Source: Porites lobata
Taxonomy: Eukaryota; Cnidaria; Anthozoa; Scleractinia; Poritidae
Reading direction: 5' to 3'
DNA length: 64,000 nucleotides
Assembly: GCA_942486035.1 (NCBI GenBank)
Contig: CALNXK010000307.1
Span: 197,001 to 261,000, forward strand
Below the pieces are notes generated by a model, which made no database searches, had not been told where the DNA came from, and was given only the letters and a program-made list of their open reading frames with translations. Made by a program: the position numbers and the translations under genes. This document shows positions 47,347-59,123 of the stretch, one piece after another; the first letter of the stretch is position 1, and each line of letters opens with the position of its first letter.

Positions 47347-47380
<34 letters not shown>

Positions 47381-47429
47381 GGGTATGTGCCGCTGTGAAG
47401 GGTATGGTTTTCAAGCAGTTTACTCTAGG

Positions 47430-47468
<39 letters not shown>

Positions 47469-50400
47469 GTATCATTTTTCAGAAAACTGATCAGTTGGTT
47501 GAAGATTTTATCTAGACTGGGGAAACAGCTACTCTAGGATAGGGTGATTTTGGGAGTTTACTCTAGTATAGGGTAGCAAAATTCAGCTGAACTAGCTCTG
47601 GTATAGGTCAAGGATTCCAGGGTCTCAGCGGCACATCCCCACCCAGAAATTCCTAAACTGCCCCCCCCCCCCCCGGGGTCTAACGTTGGCAAAAACCTGC
47701 CAAAAGTTTAACAATGAGTAGGAAAACTGTAACAAATGACTTTCGAGGAATGGGCTTTGTCGCTGTCTTCGCAGACTGTCGTCACAATGGAGTGCTCGAA
47801 CCATACTTATATCACCTAAGAGCAAACATGCATAACACAACACTGAAAAAAAAACACGAATCCTCGTGGTTGATGGTCTTAATATCGCTTAACGTAAATC
47901 ATTATCCAGGTTGTTCATACGCCTCATTCCTGCAAAACAATACCAAAAAATATTCAAACGTTTGAAAGAAAAACATAGCTTTAGCAACGTGAAAGACAGC
48001 CTTTTCATAAGTGATGTGTTTGAGATGGGCTCTCCTCAGTCCTCGTAATATTCTACGCAGCCGTTTTCTTGTGTCGTCACACAACGCTCCTCCCCATACG
48101 GTTGCGTAGGAGACTACACTCAGGCTTTATAGCCTATTCTCTCATTATTGACATCAAGTCACGCATCGTCAAGCATCAGACTATCAACCTCGTTCCCAGC
48201 ATCCTCTCTTTCTAACCCTTGGGACGAGGTTGCGGAGCACTAAAATTCACCATTTTCACATAGACCATAACGCACCCTGTTTACCCTCCAAAAATTTTGC
48301 ATAACCATTGTTTCCAATTTCTCCCGCATAATACAGTCGTCCCAAGAGAAATCGAAGACACTAGTTACGTATTTTTTTTTTTTGGGGGGGTAAACAAGGT
48401 GCATTATGAAAAAATGGTGAATTAGTAGTATTTTCAGCTAATAAGCACGTTTTCCAGCACATAAAACTTATGCACATTACCTTCTTATGACGTGGCAGTA
48501 CACGCTAGGGAAGGCAGAGCCAAGACTGACACAAGGAATGACACAAGACAAACAAAGGTCACATTGTTTGGAGAGGAGGCGAGTGGAGGAATGTTGAAAC
48601 TCCCACTTTAAATCTATTGCGCTGTTATTTAACCCATCGCGCTGTCACAGTAAGCTGTCACTAACGTAACACTAAGATAGCGTTAAGATAATTTGAGTGT
48701 GGTGCGCGCATTTGAACAGGTCAGGTCAGACACTGAGCAAGTTTGCTCATTTACGTTGCTTTCATTTTGGTGTTTGTATGTCCTCAGCACCTGTTTACGG
48801 CTAGTGGTACTTCGATTGCAATTGTCCAGAAGGATAGGGTTATATTCTACTGAATTGTCTTAAAATAAAGTTGTTGTTGTTGTTACTAAGTTTCTCACAA
48901 CTTTTGCACCAAATGAGATAGCTTCGTTATCCGATTTAATCAGGACCTAACACTGGCCCGTAAAAAAGGCGTCCCTTATCACCACACCGATCGGTAGTAT
49001 TAAAGCCGGATTGCGTACGGTGTAATTAATTCTAGAAGAGGTAGAAATTTAGCACCAGACAGCTCAGAAAAAATTCTGAGCTCCAAGTGAGATTCAAACG
49101 CGCAACCCTCCGAGCTCTAGTTCGGATGCACTAACCACTAACCGACTGGAGGTGTGATAGCGAGCAGAGTCGAAATTTAATCATAATTACTCGAGTCATC
49201 GGACTGTATCGGAGACTCGCTTACGTACCGTTACGTCCATCCCTTCCAACATGCTTGAACTCTCGCAGAGCAGCTCTCTTTTCAGGGTTATTACGGAACT
49301 CCTTGTCCAGCAAGTCCCCTTGATGTCTGGCCTGTCCTATTCTGTACATCATATCGTTTGCCGTTTGCGCATCCAAACTACGGACGAATAAGGACTAATG
49401 TAAATGTTTGCTTTATAGACCGGATATATATATTTATTCACGGTAAAAGTCCCGAGGAGCTAGGGTGCTCAACAGGGTTTCATACGTGGAGGCTCCGCCC
49501 CGAAGGTCCAACCCCTTATTCTTTTACATGATACCCTTTTGGACAGAAAAGGGTTCCCTTTCGTTTACCTTCTATTGACAAATGGTACGTACGTCTTTCA
49601 CATACCTACTGCAGAACTTTGTATCCCTTTAAACTACTGTAAAATTTAATGCACTTTCTTTTAAACATGAATAAATCAAGAAAACGCTGGAAGTTTTCTC
49701 GACTTTTTCACAGCCATAAAATGCATGTGTTAGTCCTTTTGGGCCTTTTTTCTGACAGAAATGGCATTTCTACCCTTTCATATAGCTGAAATCTGAAAAA
49801 GGTGCCCCTTTCGGGTGAAGCCTCCCCGTATAGGCTTTTATGGGGTATCCCCTGGGGGTAAATTTAGTTTTAGCGATCAGAACTCAGTGTCAAAAACTTA
49901 CGGAGGTCCTTTCTTCCTTGGCGGTAGCATCATGGGCTTTCCATTGAGAACATGAAGAACATTTTTCACATATTCATCAACGAGTCCTTTGGGGACTCCT
50001 GTCTCTTCTCGAGCAGCCACCCACATTAGTGTCCTCTGTATCATGGCACTTTTGGCACTCTCTTTAGCCTCACTTGGAGCAAACATCATCTGCGCTTCCA
50101 GGCTGACGAGTTCAGCTTCGATTACGGCTTGAACCTGGCAGAAATCAGTCAAAAACGAATTTTAGGATAAATTTGACATCAGAGGCACACTAGAAACAAG
50201 TGAACAGCCAGACCTTCACCAAGTCCATCGCCACCATTGTTTTCCCCGCGAAATGACGTTTGAGGAACGAGAGGAGAATTTTTAATACTGATGACGCCGT
50301 GCTTCTGATTGGTTGATGCAAATTTCCCTCGCGGCACTACCAATCAGAGGAACTACCCAGATCTGGGTAGTGACGCGTCATCACTATGGAATTTCTCTGC

Positions 50401-53400
50401 TCGTTTCTCATTTCCCGGGAAAACCAGTACTGGCATCGCGAAATGTTGGCTGCTTTCTAAGGCTACTGGTACGCGCGCTCTGATTGGCCGAGAGGAGTGT
50501 TTGCATGAGAGTATGTAAAACATGGTTGTGACGTGAGATGTTTTGCTTTTCGCGCGCTAATCACGCAAGCACGAATTTGAAAACGTTTTAGTGATCAAAA
50601 CTCGATAAGATTACCGAATTACTCATTCCTTCCTCGGCTGAAACTTGGAAAATCTTTACAGACAAGATGTGTCAACTTTTTTTCGCTTAAGCTGGCATTT
50701 TAAGCGAGAAAAATCCGTATTTTGGAAAGCATCTTTTTGCAAAACAAGAACTGATTACGCGTGCAAGACTTCGTGTACAAGACTTTGCGACTGGTAAGAA
50801 TTTCTCTTTTAATCAGTGCCATAACAAAGAGTTTTGCGTTTTTTCTCAGGAAAGTTATTTTATAAAAGCAATATAAAACTTTTTTTCGGTGTTTGCATAG
50901 CGTGATATAAACACTCGAGTGGTTGGCAGAGTTCTCGACAGTTATGAAAACCCTCGACTTCGTCTCGGTTTTGCATAACTGTCCCAAATTCTCCCAACCC
51001 CTCTCGTGTTTATACCAGGCTATGCAAACACGGAAAACGTTTTCTATTGCTTAAATCTATAAGGTTGTCGATCACTCACATCATGTAGGGTTCTCTTTGG
51101 TCTTTGTGAGCCCTTGTGTTTATTAAACGCAGGAAGATGATCCAATAATCCCGACTTGGGAAGAACTTTGCCGTGGCTTTGTTCTTCGAATGCTTCCAGT
51201 TCTTCTATCACGCCCATTGTGTTTTCGTAAATGCCGTAGAGCATCTGTTCGCTAGCTGAAATCAAAAGTGTACAAGTTAGCGATTAGCTACTCTATAAAA
51301 TAGAGTATCTGATTTTTAAATAGAGACGCATACACCTGAGGAGCGTTTCCAGGGGGGTACTCCCATACATGGGCTACCTTATTATAGGAGATTAACGCTC
51401 CATGAAATTAAGGCATGAAAATGAACGCGACTAAAATTAACGCGAATTTAGTGGATAAAGGAAATTAACGCGAAAGAAAGGGTAACATTTTAAAATGAAG
51501 AAAAATATAGGCGATGTCCATGAAAACGTCGCAGAAAAATAGACTTCGCACCCTTTATTTCGCGAGGGGGCCGCGCCAGAATTCAGACAGAGATGGTGGA
51601 ATTTACCGCCTTACCGTTCTTCTTCTCAAGCATCCTCGGAGACCCAGGGGCAGATAGTGGGGGCGAGGGAAAGTCTAAACAGGCGAAAAAATATGGCACA
51701 AAAGAACAGTAAAGAACGGCCAGAAGAGCCCCTGGGGACAATGTCTTACCAGACCAGTTCCAAACGGTCGACGCCATTCTGGCTTCTGATTGGGCAGAAA
51801 AACACAAGTTGTCTGGCACCAATCAGAAGCCAGAATGGCGTCGACCGTTTGGAACTGGTCTGGTAAGACATTGTCCCCAGGGGCTCTTCTGGCCGTTCTT
51901 TACTGTTCTTTTGTGCCATATTTTTTCGCCTGTTTAGACTTTCCCTCGCCCCCACTATCTGCCCCTGGGTCTCCGAGGATGGTTCTCAAGTAAACTTAAA
52001 ATTAGGTCATTTCAAGTTAATTGCAGAATCCCACATAACTTAGTTCGAATGAAACTGCATAATTCACAGAGCATACAACGTAGCAAAAGAAGGAGAAAGC
52101 CCGGGGGGGGGGGACTTTAGGAATTTCTGGGTGGGGATGTGCCGCTGGGACCCTGGAACCCTTAACCTATACCAGAGCTAGTTCATCTGAATTTTGCTAC
52201 CCTATACTAGAGAAAACTCCCCAAATCCTCCCTATCCTAGAGTAGCTGTTTTCCAGAAACTACTGAGGTCACTAGCACAGTCTAGCCAAAACAAAACTTT
52301 ATACCACAATCCCTAGTCTAGATAAAATCTTCAACCAACTGATCAGTTTCCTGAAAAATGATACCCTATTTTAGACCCAAACGCTCTGATTTATACACCC
52401 TATCCTAAAGTAAACTGCTTGAAAACCATACCCTTCACAGCGGCACATACCTATATAGCCCACATATGGCAGTACCCCCCCTCCCCCGGGGGAGAAAGGC
52501 GGAGAATCACGTACGCGTGACTGGCATTTTTGCAGCATTTTTTTTTTTTTTTTTCACAAAAAAAACTTTTGACTGAGGTCAAATCATAAAATTATTTTGT
52601 GAGTTTTGGCCACAAAAGTACAGAAATGTATATTAATTGCACAATTCTTCATTATTTGGTTTACTTTGCAATGAGCGTTGCTGTTGTTGTTGTGCTAGGG
52701 CTTGTGCTCTAGGATCAGGATGATAGCTGGCGTATGGCGGATACCCAAAATGGCCACTTTGGTCCACTTCCATTCTGTGCTGTTCATCCTCATATGGATT
52801 ATAACCTGTGGTAAAAGTAGAGGTTCATTCATAAATATTTACAACTTTCAAAAGACCTTAAATAACTTAAAGTTAGGTTGTGTCTACAACATACCAGATA
52901 GTTTATCCGTATGTGGTCATAAAATTTACAGAAAATACTTGTCCCTGGTGTAACGACTCTATAAACACCTGTTCACACTGCCATGAAGGATGGCACAGAA
53001 ACCTATTGGCGACGATCCACTTTCAAGATCGGCGAGGCGCAGCTCCGCTTCTTAGCGAACAAAAAACCAATCAGAAATCACCACGTGAACAAAAGCCCTT
53101 TCCTACCCGATATGGTTTACGTGCTATCTGGGTTTTTCGTACAATGAAGAAGGATTATGCACCAGAAAAGTCTGCTCTAAGGCTTTTAGATGCTTTAATG
53201 CAAACAGTGCCTTGCATTGTCAGTGAGGACGTCCATTTCTGAAGTCCCTTTGAAGTTGGTCGCTGCGGACGTTCATGGACCTAATAAACGCTTCTACATA
53301 AATTACAAGATAACATTGCTTGGTACATACACTTTAACAAGGCACTTTATATTTTCGCACACTGGTAAACGATATACTGAGAAAGACATGAAAGAAAAGT

Positions 53401-53468
53401 AATGGTTAAATCTCGTCTTCTACCTAAAATTTGAACGTACCCCCTTGTCGATGAGAGTGTCGCGCCAT
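47011..53468 (-). CDS. Unrecognised 271-residue protein, six exons
   Basis: Coding order on the minus strand: 53468-53441, 52805-52665, 51255-51080, 50134-49902, 49377-49225, 47095-47011. Borders are GT-AG and phases continuous; the last exon reads to TGA. The ATG (MARHSHRQGG) has context GGAGGATGG. The N-terminal 55 residues are Tyr/Pro/Gln-rich with a QQQQQ run. About 56-200 is helical and charged (ENTMGVIEELEAFEEQ; MIQRTLMWVAAREETGVPKG). The tail is basic then Asn/Ser-rich. No signal peptide, membrane segment or known domain was recognised; a soluble intracellular scaffold is possible. The weakest join is exon 5 to 6, where a donor 4 nt upstream (exon ending 49229) would break the frame. 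Confidence 0.68.
47344..47678 (+). repeat. Poly-G/C-ended 330-bp repeat, copy 1
   Basis: CCC plus a G run, then GTACTGCCATATATGGGC; TACTCTAGGATAGGGT and CTAGTATAGGGTAGCAAAAT inside; ends CACCCAGAAATTCCTAAA then a C run. Copies at 52100-52492 (inverted) and 62743-63077, fragments at 27425-27445 and 51355-51375. In the last intron of the unrecognised gene. Confidence 0.9.
48240..48425. repeat. Foldback MITE (CACCATTTTCAC...GAAAAAATGGTG)
   Basis: TTCACCATTTTCACATAG and GTTTACCC at the left are mirrored by GGGTAAACAAGGTGCATTATG...AATGGTGAA at the right, with CAATTTCTCCCG / CCCAAGAGAAATCG near the centre. Related to 5690-5890. Confidence 0.6.
49010..49155 (-). mobile_element. tRNA-derived SINE
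   Basis: On the minus strand an A box TAGTGGTTAGTGC (49140-49128) and a B box GCGTTTGAATCTC (49101-49089) stand at tRNA spacing, followed by a non-tRNA body with a GAGCTCAGAATTTTTTCTGAGCT-like hairpin. Fits a short interspersed element transcribed by RNA polymerase III. Lies just past exon 5 of the unrecognised gene. Confidence 0.75.
50206..50470. mobile_element. Foldback MITE (CAGATCTGGGTAG family), fullest copy
   Basis: Arms CGCGAAATGACGTTTGAGGAA...GAGAATTTTTAATACTGATGACG and CGTCATCACTATGGAATTTCTC...CGCGAAATG mirror imperfectly around an inner pair CTTCTGATTGG / CCAATCAGAGG. Confidence 0.7.
51631..51981. mobile_element. Near-perfect 162-bp-arm palindrome
   Basis: Arms 51632-51793 and 51819-51980 are almost identical inverted copies around a 25-nt loop, starting CATCCTCGGAGACC and ending GGTCTCCGAGGATG. 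TTCTCAAG occurs at 51623-51630 and 51983-51990, an 8-bp target duplication. Both strands give the same spurious frame because of the symmetry. Lies in intron 2 of the unrecognised gene, close to exon 3. Confidence 0.85.
52100..52492 (-). repeat. Poly-G/C-ended 330-bp repeat, copy 2 (inverted, with insert)
   Basis: Opposite orientation to 47344-47678 and 62743-63077, with about 60 extra bases near 52255-52315 (CAGAAACTACTGAGGTC...). Confidence 0.85.
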
Positions 53469-53569
53469 CCTCCAGCTTCTCGTCCGCTTACACTGGTGTC
53501 TTGAAGTCGGTCTGAATAAAAAATATATTCGCCTCAGGATAAAGGCAATCTGTTCAGGGTTTTTTCCCT

Positions 53570-54200
53570 AGAGGGGATTTTTTGTCATCCAAAACCGAAA
53601 CATTTACGTCACGACGGGGGAAAGACACTTCCAAGAAATGCGATCTGTTTGTTCTGCCTAGCGTGACTCGAGATAATTTTTATTCCATTTAGGGCAAATA
53701 CTATACTTGAGAACCGAGTTGGGGTCCATAAATTTCTCTTATCTTCGTTTTTATGTTGTTTTCCCTTAAAAAACAAACAGAAAAAAAAAAACGATATGGA
53801 ATCCATCTCGTTTTATTGACACCAATGGACATTAAACATTACCAACTGTTCCTAGAAACTGTTGTTTATCATCCAAAACCGAGAAGAAATTCTATCTGTT
53901 TGTTCAATCTAGCATTTCAATATTCGACAAAGTTTTTTCAATTTAAATTCTAAGGGTAAAACACCTACTTGAGGGCGGGTCAGGGTCTTTTTTTCGTTTT
54001 CTACTGTTTTCCTTAGCTATCCATATCGTTTCTCCAACACAAATGGACATTATACATTTTCAACTGTTCCTAGAAACTGTTGTTTATCATCCAAAACCGA
54101 AACATTTACTCCACCACAAGTGAAAACATGGATAACAGAGTCTTTCTATTATCCATGGTGAAAAATACTTCCAAGAAATGCTATGTTTGTTCAGCCTGGT
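53570..54200. repeat. Diverged tandem repeats of about 200-280 bp
   Basis: CATCCAAAACCGA recurs near 53586, 53873 and 54087. The last two copies also share GGACATTA-ACATT, CAACTGTTCCTAGAAACTG and a CTATxTGTTTGTTC-like word; the first and third share CTTCCAAGAAATGC. Falls in the intergenic region 53469-54736, otherwise empty. Confidence 0.65.
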
Positions 54201-54736
54201 TCATACGCGCGCTACATTAATTAGTCCTCGCAGTCTTCTTCGCCTTCGAATCTCAAGGTCTCTATTCAGTCATGATCATACCAAGAAGCAAGAATTGCCT
54301 TGTTCAACTCTGCACCTTAAATCGCTTTGGCTTACAGCTTTTTACTGAATAAAAACTCTAGAAAGTACACGTATTATTATTATTAATAATGAAAAAAAGC
54401 AAAATTTTTAACTTCCCAATACTTCCAGTTCCAAAATATCCTTTTTCATTCATGATTGCATTAAGATCGTCAGTACTTGTTTAGACAGCTCACTGCAGGG
54501 AATTCTCCCTTCCTCATGAACTACATTCCTGGAGCGCGAAAAAAAAAACCCTTTCAAAAATACTCCGGAAGTCTCGATTTGTTGACATTCAATTAAGGGA
54601 AGCCCCTTATTCTCGCTTGTTGATTGGAGGAAAAAACAACATCTAAAAAGAGACCAAAGTTAGCGTCGCTCAGTTATTGCAGGAGACCTAGCAAGACGGC
54701 AAGAAACTCTGCGAGGAAGAAAAACGAAGAGTTAAA

Positions 54737-55812
54737 ATGCCGCAGTGGTTTGCGTTACAGATGGCTTGTCCCATATCGGGCTGTTCAAACTCTGCGAGAG
54801 GGTAAGTGGAGGCATCATTGAATATTTTCCAAAAGAGTTTCTGAAGGCTCGCTTCAAACTGTTTCGGTCTTCTTTACTTTGTGTAGTCGATCAGTTAATG
54901 AACTCAAAATATGCTTTTCATCAAGTCATATTTCATTAGAGTGCGGAAAAATATTTTGAGATACATAAGTTGAGAAAAAGTGATAGTAATATCGATGTCG
55001 CTATTGAGAAGACATAATCGAATGCTCGGTCGGGTCTTCAAGAAAAAGATCAACTGGATGCAAGTTATAAGCGCCAGGGGAAAAGTCAAGAGTTTAATTC
55101 GAGAAAAATGGTAAAATTTTACTCGAATGTTCATGAATCTTTAGATGAAAAAATAAATCATTTGAGGATTACAATCAAGTTTTAATAGGGGCAAAAAAAA
55201 GCAGCATAGAGTGACACTTCTTAGAAAACACCAAAATAAGTGGAAATTTTTGATAGCCCTTCTAGTGGATGAAAACCGAAAAAAAAAATACTACTGATTG
55301 GGAAAAGCTAGGTGGTAAAAGGAGGTAAAATGCTAATAGTTTATGTCGAGTATAGAAATATAAGACATAATATCCACTGGTTTTATTGATGATGTCATCT
55401 ATGCTTGAAGCCGGACATCATTTCCGGGAAACAAAACTAAACAAAAAATTCGAAGCTGTTGTTTAGCTTTATGTGGCGGTATACGTGAGCATGGTTTCAA
55501 CTTTGATTCTCTTTTCCATTCAGAAAAGCTCTTATTCTGGACTGGGTTTGCGCAGAAGACAAAACAACAATGTTCATATGCGAGGAAGGAAGGCTTAGGT
55601 GTGGGTCGTATCAACATGATGACAAAGTCGTCAACTGGAAGTTTGACTGTGGAGATCGTTCAGGAGTTCATAAAAACGTGCACTTTCTTTATCCTGACTT
55701 TGAAGGTTTCAACTACGCCATGTCAGCTGCAATCGCCCAGCAACACGCAGGTGGAGCTGAGTGGGCCATAAAACTGATCCGAGAATTACAAAAACAGTTT
55801 GGTAGGAGTTAA
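54737..55812 (+). CDS. Unrecognised 117-residue protein, two exons
   Basis: Exons 54737-54801 and 55524-55812 join in phase 2 (AGAGG|GTAAGT ... TTCAG|A) to 117 residues. It starts MPQWFALQM, with a second Met at residue 9 (MACPISGCSNSARG). The frame is closed upstream by a stop, so this is the first ATG. Exon 2 has ALILDWVCAED, six further cysteines or aromatics in FICEEGRLRCGSYQHDD and WKFDCGDRSG, then an acidic-aromatic part (FLYPDFEGFNYAMSAAI) and an amphipathic C-terminal helix (AEWAIKLIRELQKQF). No known domain recognised; the cysteines may bind metal. AATAAA at 55945 supports a real transcript. Confidence 0.6.
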
Positions 55813-55944
55813 GCTGCAGTAAAGTTTTCGTTCCATTAGAACATTTTTTCCGTTTTTCAGTTTTGTAGAATCAGCTGAAGAAAAGCTAGTAGCAAAGTTT
55901 TAATTTTCACTAGAGAACAACAGCAAAAACGTCGTTTTTTCTGC

Positions 55945-55950
55945 AATAAA
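55945..55950 (+). other. Poly(A) signal AATAAA
   Basis: 133 bp after the stop of the two-exon gene. Confidence 0.55.
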
Positions 55951-56302
55951 GGCACAATTCTCGGTAGTTAGACTGTGGTTAGAGCCTGTTTGTTACACAG
56001 ATTATACATGCGATATTCGATAGCTTCCAAGGCACATGTTAGGATTTCTTGTTAAAACATTGTCACCGGGAATCTAGTTTCTCTTTTGTAGCCAGTTATT
56101 GAAAAAAATGATTCATGTAATTTGTTGGAAATATGAGTAGACTAATTACTTATAAAATGTGACCACAGCATTAAAAGAGGTGTAGTAACCGTTAAATGGT
56201 CTGGTTAAACTTGTGTGTGAGACAAACAATAATAAACCCTAACTATGGCATGGCAACATGTCATGTAGTTTTCAGGTTCAACACTTCACTTGATGACTCT
56301 AT

Positions 56303-56482
56303 GGGTGCTTTCCTTTGGGATGATCCGGATCAGGTTCAGTGATCCTAGATCACTTGGATCATGGTAGATCAAATGAACCGATGAATCCACTCTAGACAAG
56401 GATTCAGTTCATTTGATCTACTATGATCCAAGTGATCTCGGATCACTAATCCTGATCCGGATCATCCCAAAGGAACACACCC
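56303..56482. mobile_element. Hairpin MITE, TAT flanks
   Basis: GGGTGCTTTCCTTTGGGATG and CACTTGGATCAT...GATCAAATGAAC are mirrored by GTTCATTTGATC...ATGATCCAAGTG and CATCCCAAAGGAACACACCC; TAT adjoins both ends. The 3-bp flank would fit a Harbinger-type element, tentatively. Confidence 0.8.
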
Positions 56483-56512
56483 TATAATTGCACCCAAACC
56501 CCTCATTTACAC

Positions 56513-57017
56513 CAGGGGCCGATCCAGAATTTTTCTCAGCAGGGGGGGCACCACTAAGGAATGGCATAACTGACTGGTGACGTGACGTGCGAAACTACCA
56601 TGTTTATGGCACTTAGCATAAATTCTTCAATCTTGTCTCATGTTTTACTTTAGCCTGTTCACAGACCCTCTATTTTCCCTTCAAAGTCTGTCAATGCGTG
56701 TGATAAAAAATAAACCGCGGGGGATTTATTGACCGCCAGCACAAGGGGGAAGGGGTGGGAGAAGACGAAAATAGACTGTTTATTTTCCTTCCTTGTACTC
56801 CACACTCACTGTCGCTTGCGTGCTCTCCGATGTTTTCAAAAAGGACGAAAAGAAAAATAAAACAACATCTGTGTACAGGCTAGTTCTACTTCAACACCTG
56901 TCCAATAAACAACATAGAATTTTTTTAAGAAAACAAGTTGTTTTAGAAAGCCAGAACTCATCGTGGGGGGGAGGGGAAGGGGTGTGCACCCTGTGCACCC
57001 TCCCCTAGATCCACCTA
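56513..57017. mobile_element. hAT-like non-autonomous element, diverged
   Basis: Left CAGGGGCCGATCCAGAA...GGGGGGGCAC; right GTGCACCCTCCCCTAGATCCACCTATG. These mirror each other and resemble the 8734-8907 element. The interior includes text related to 44910-45646 (TGTTCACAGACCCTCTATTTT). Confidence 0.55.
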
Positions 57018-57109
57018 TGTAAGCCCAAGCATTAAATTAGAAAGGGAACTCAGGAGGTCATGAAGCAACTCTCCTAATCATAAACTATTTTGTGTTATTT
57101 GTTAATTGT

Positions 57110-57632
57110 GACCAATGAGCAGACACCTTATGACCAGCTGCTACAGCACTGAACTCAGGGGATAGCTAGGAATTGTCCAATGAGGAGACCCCTTATGACC
57201 AGCTGCTACAGCACTGAACTCAGGGGATAGCTAGGAATTGTCCAATGAGGAGACCCCTTATGACCAGCTGCTACAGCACTGAACTCAGGAGATAGCTAGG
57301 AACTGTCCAATGAGGAGACCCCTTATGACCAGCTCCTACAGCACTGAACTCAGGGGATAGCTAGGAATTGTCCAATGAGGAGACCCCTTATGACCAGCTG
57401 CTACAGCACTGAACTCAGGAGATAGCTAGGAACTGTCCAATGAGGAGACCCCTTATGACCAGCTGCTACAGCACTGAACTCAGGGGATAGCTAGGAATTG
57501 TCCAATGAGGAGACCCCTTATGACCAGCTGCTACAGCACTGAACTCAGGAGATAGCTAGGAACTGTCCAATGAGGAGACCCCTTATGACCAGCTCCTACA
57601 GCACTGAACTCAGGGGATAGCTAGGATTTGTC
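57110..57632. repeat. 65-bp tandem array, eight units, A/B alternation
   Basis: GACCAGCT(G/C)CTACAGCAC starts at 57132, 57197, 57262, 57327, 57392, 57457, 57522 and 57587, exactly 65 bp apart. Units 3-8 alternate between CAGGAGATAGCTAGGAACTG and CAGGGGATAGCTAGGAATTG endings, so a 130-bp dimer was the unit of the later expansion. Confidence 0.95.
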
Positions 57633-59123
57633 CAGAGGTAAACAGTTCGGACTTAAAAGCGATGATTTTGGTGTTGCATCCACAGTAGACAGACTTAACC
57701 AGAATCCAGGCACAGGCTAACTGATTTACAATAAGAATGCTGGGAGCATCAACAGAGACAAATTTCTTTTGTATACTATGCTTCACTGTCATTCACCTCT
57801 TTTCAGCATCATTTCCAGAGTCTCTAAGCACTGCCCTCTCTGTTGTTTGAAAACAGAAACCCTAAGAGACACCCTGAGACCCTGAGAACAATATTACCCT
57901 CCTCTAAGCTAATTAATATATATAACGAAACATAGGAAATGATGTCATTTCCCACTTGACAAGTCACAAACTTGTGTTTAACTCTGAGTATTTGCATGAC
58001 ATTGTTAAAAGCTGAGAATTTGCCAAAGTTTTAACTCTTTGCTGAGAAATGAGGGTTTCCAATAGGTGTTTTGGGATCAGGGATATGGCTTAATCATAGT
58101 TATTAGAGGAGTCTGGTTATGAATGGCGGCAAACAACAATTATGAAAACAACGATTCTCAAAGTTTATGTTGGCAGCTTTCTGACTGTGCACAAACCTTT
58201 GTTTTCTTTTGGCAAATAGTAATGGAATAAATTAAAGCGACGTTTTTATCGGTCAATATGATCAAAATGTTAGGAATGCTATTGAACCTTGTGCACCGTC
58301 AGGTGTACAAAAACATGTAACAAAGGCTTCTGACAGGTTTCATAACCATTCCAATCAACAAACTATGGCTTAATTGAAGGCCAGGATTCATCATTTTAGA
58401 AAAAAATGGGGAGCACGATTCTGAATTGTAATTACATGTATGAATGGCATACAGGATTAAGCGGGTTCATTAGGACAGATTGAGTAAATTTGCTGCAAAG
58501 AACCGGTATTGTCGGTATATAGTACTCAAAAATATCTTCATTTTGATGATTTTAAACAAAGCTTTCCTAGAGCCTGTCAATTGCACCCTGACCGTACAAC
58601 CTTTTTATCCCACTGTTTTATGCTCAGGTTCTCCGAGTGAAGCTTGAGCCAGCACAAGGCACTTTTTTGAGGGGGTGTTCGGGAACGGGACTGGCTGATT
58701 TTAAAACAGTCGAAATATACATGATCGAAGGAAAATTTTGAACGAATCGGCTATTGGAGACCCTCAGAGGCAACTGTAAGTTGAGACGGCTGGAGATAAT
58801 ACAAAATACAACGTTAATTACTGTAATTTTATTTGGAACTAAGCTCCTTTTACCTTTGTCGCACCAACGGGAGAGATGTTTAATGGAACCCGTGACCATC
58901 CTTAACTCTTTGTATCCCGTAAATGCCCGCTGCTCTGTTTACGTTCATGCATGTAGCAGCCACACATAGTGAGACTCTGTGCAAAAATCGATAGTGATGA
59001 CAATCTTGGAGATTAAAACGACGTCGACGATCGCGTTGCATTCCTGACAACGATGACGGCAAAAGTATGATACACATTCAAAGTTCGCTGACAGAACAGT
59101 TTTGTGCAAGGCGTTCGTTGCTT
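57633..59123. other. Intergenic, no gene recognised
   Basis: No supported coding frame and no repeat I can delimit. The right end is the GOT2 promoter region. Confidence 0.4.

Noticed and set aside
51657..51955. Two mirrored frames with the same protein on opposite strands
   Set aside because: They are a consequence of the palindrome, not genes.
52880..53242. 120-codon plus-strand open frame
   Set aside because: No splice partners, no family resemblance, antisense inside an intron of the minus-strand gene.
53441..53511. Exon frame RLQDTSVSGREAGGW at 53511-53441
   Set aside because: It looks protein-like but gives a stop in the next exon; the other frame has an ATG in good context and continues in phase.
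54624..54818. Lys/Arg-rich frame over exon 1 of the two-exon gene
   Set aside because: It has no ATG start (begins with TTG) and does not join in frame with exon 2, whereas the MPQWFALQM frame does.
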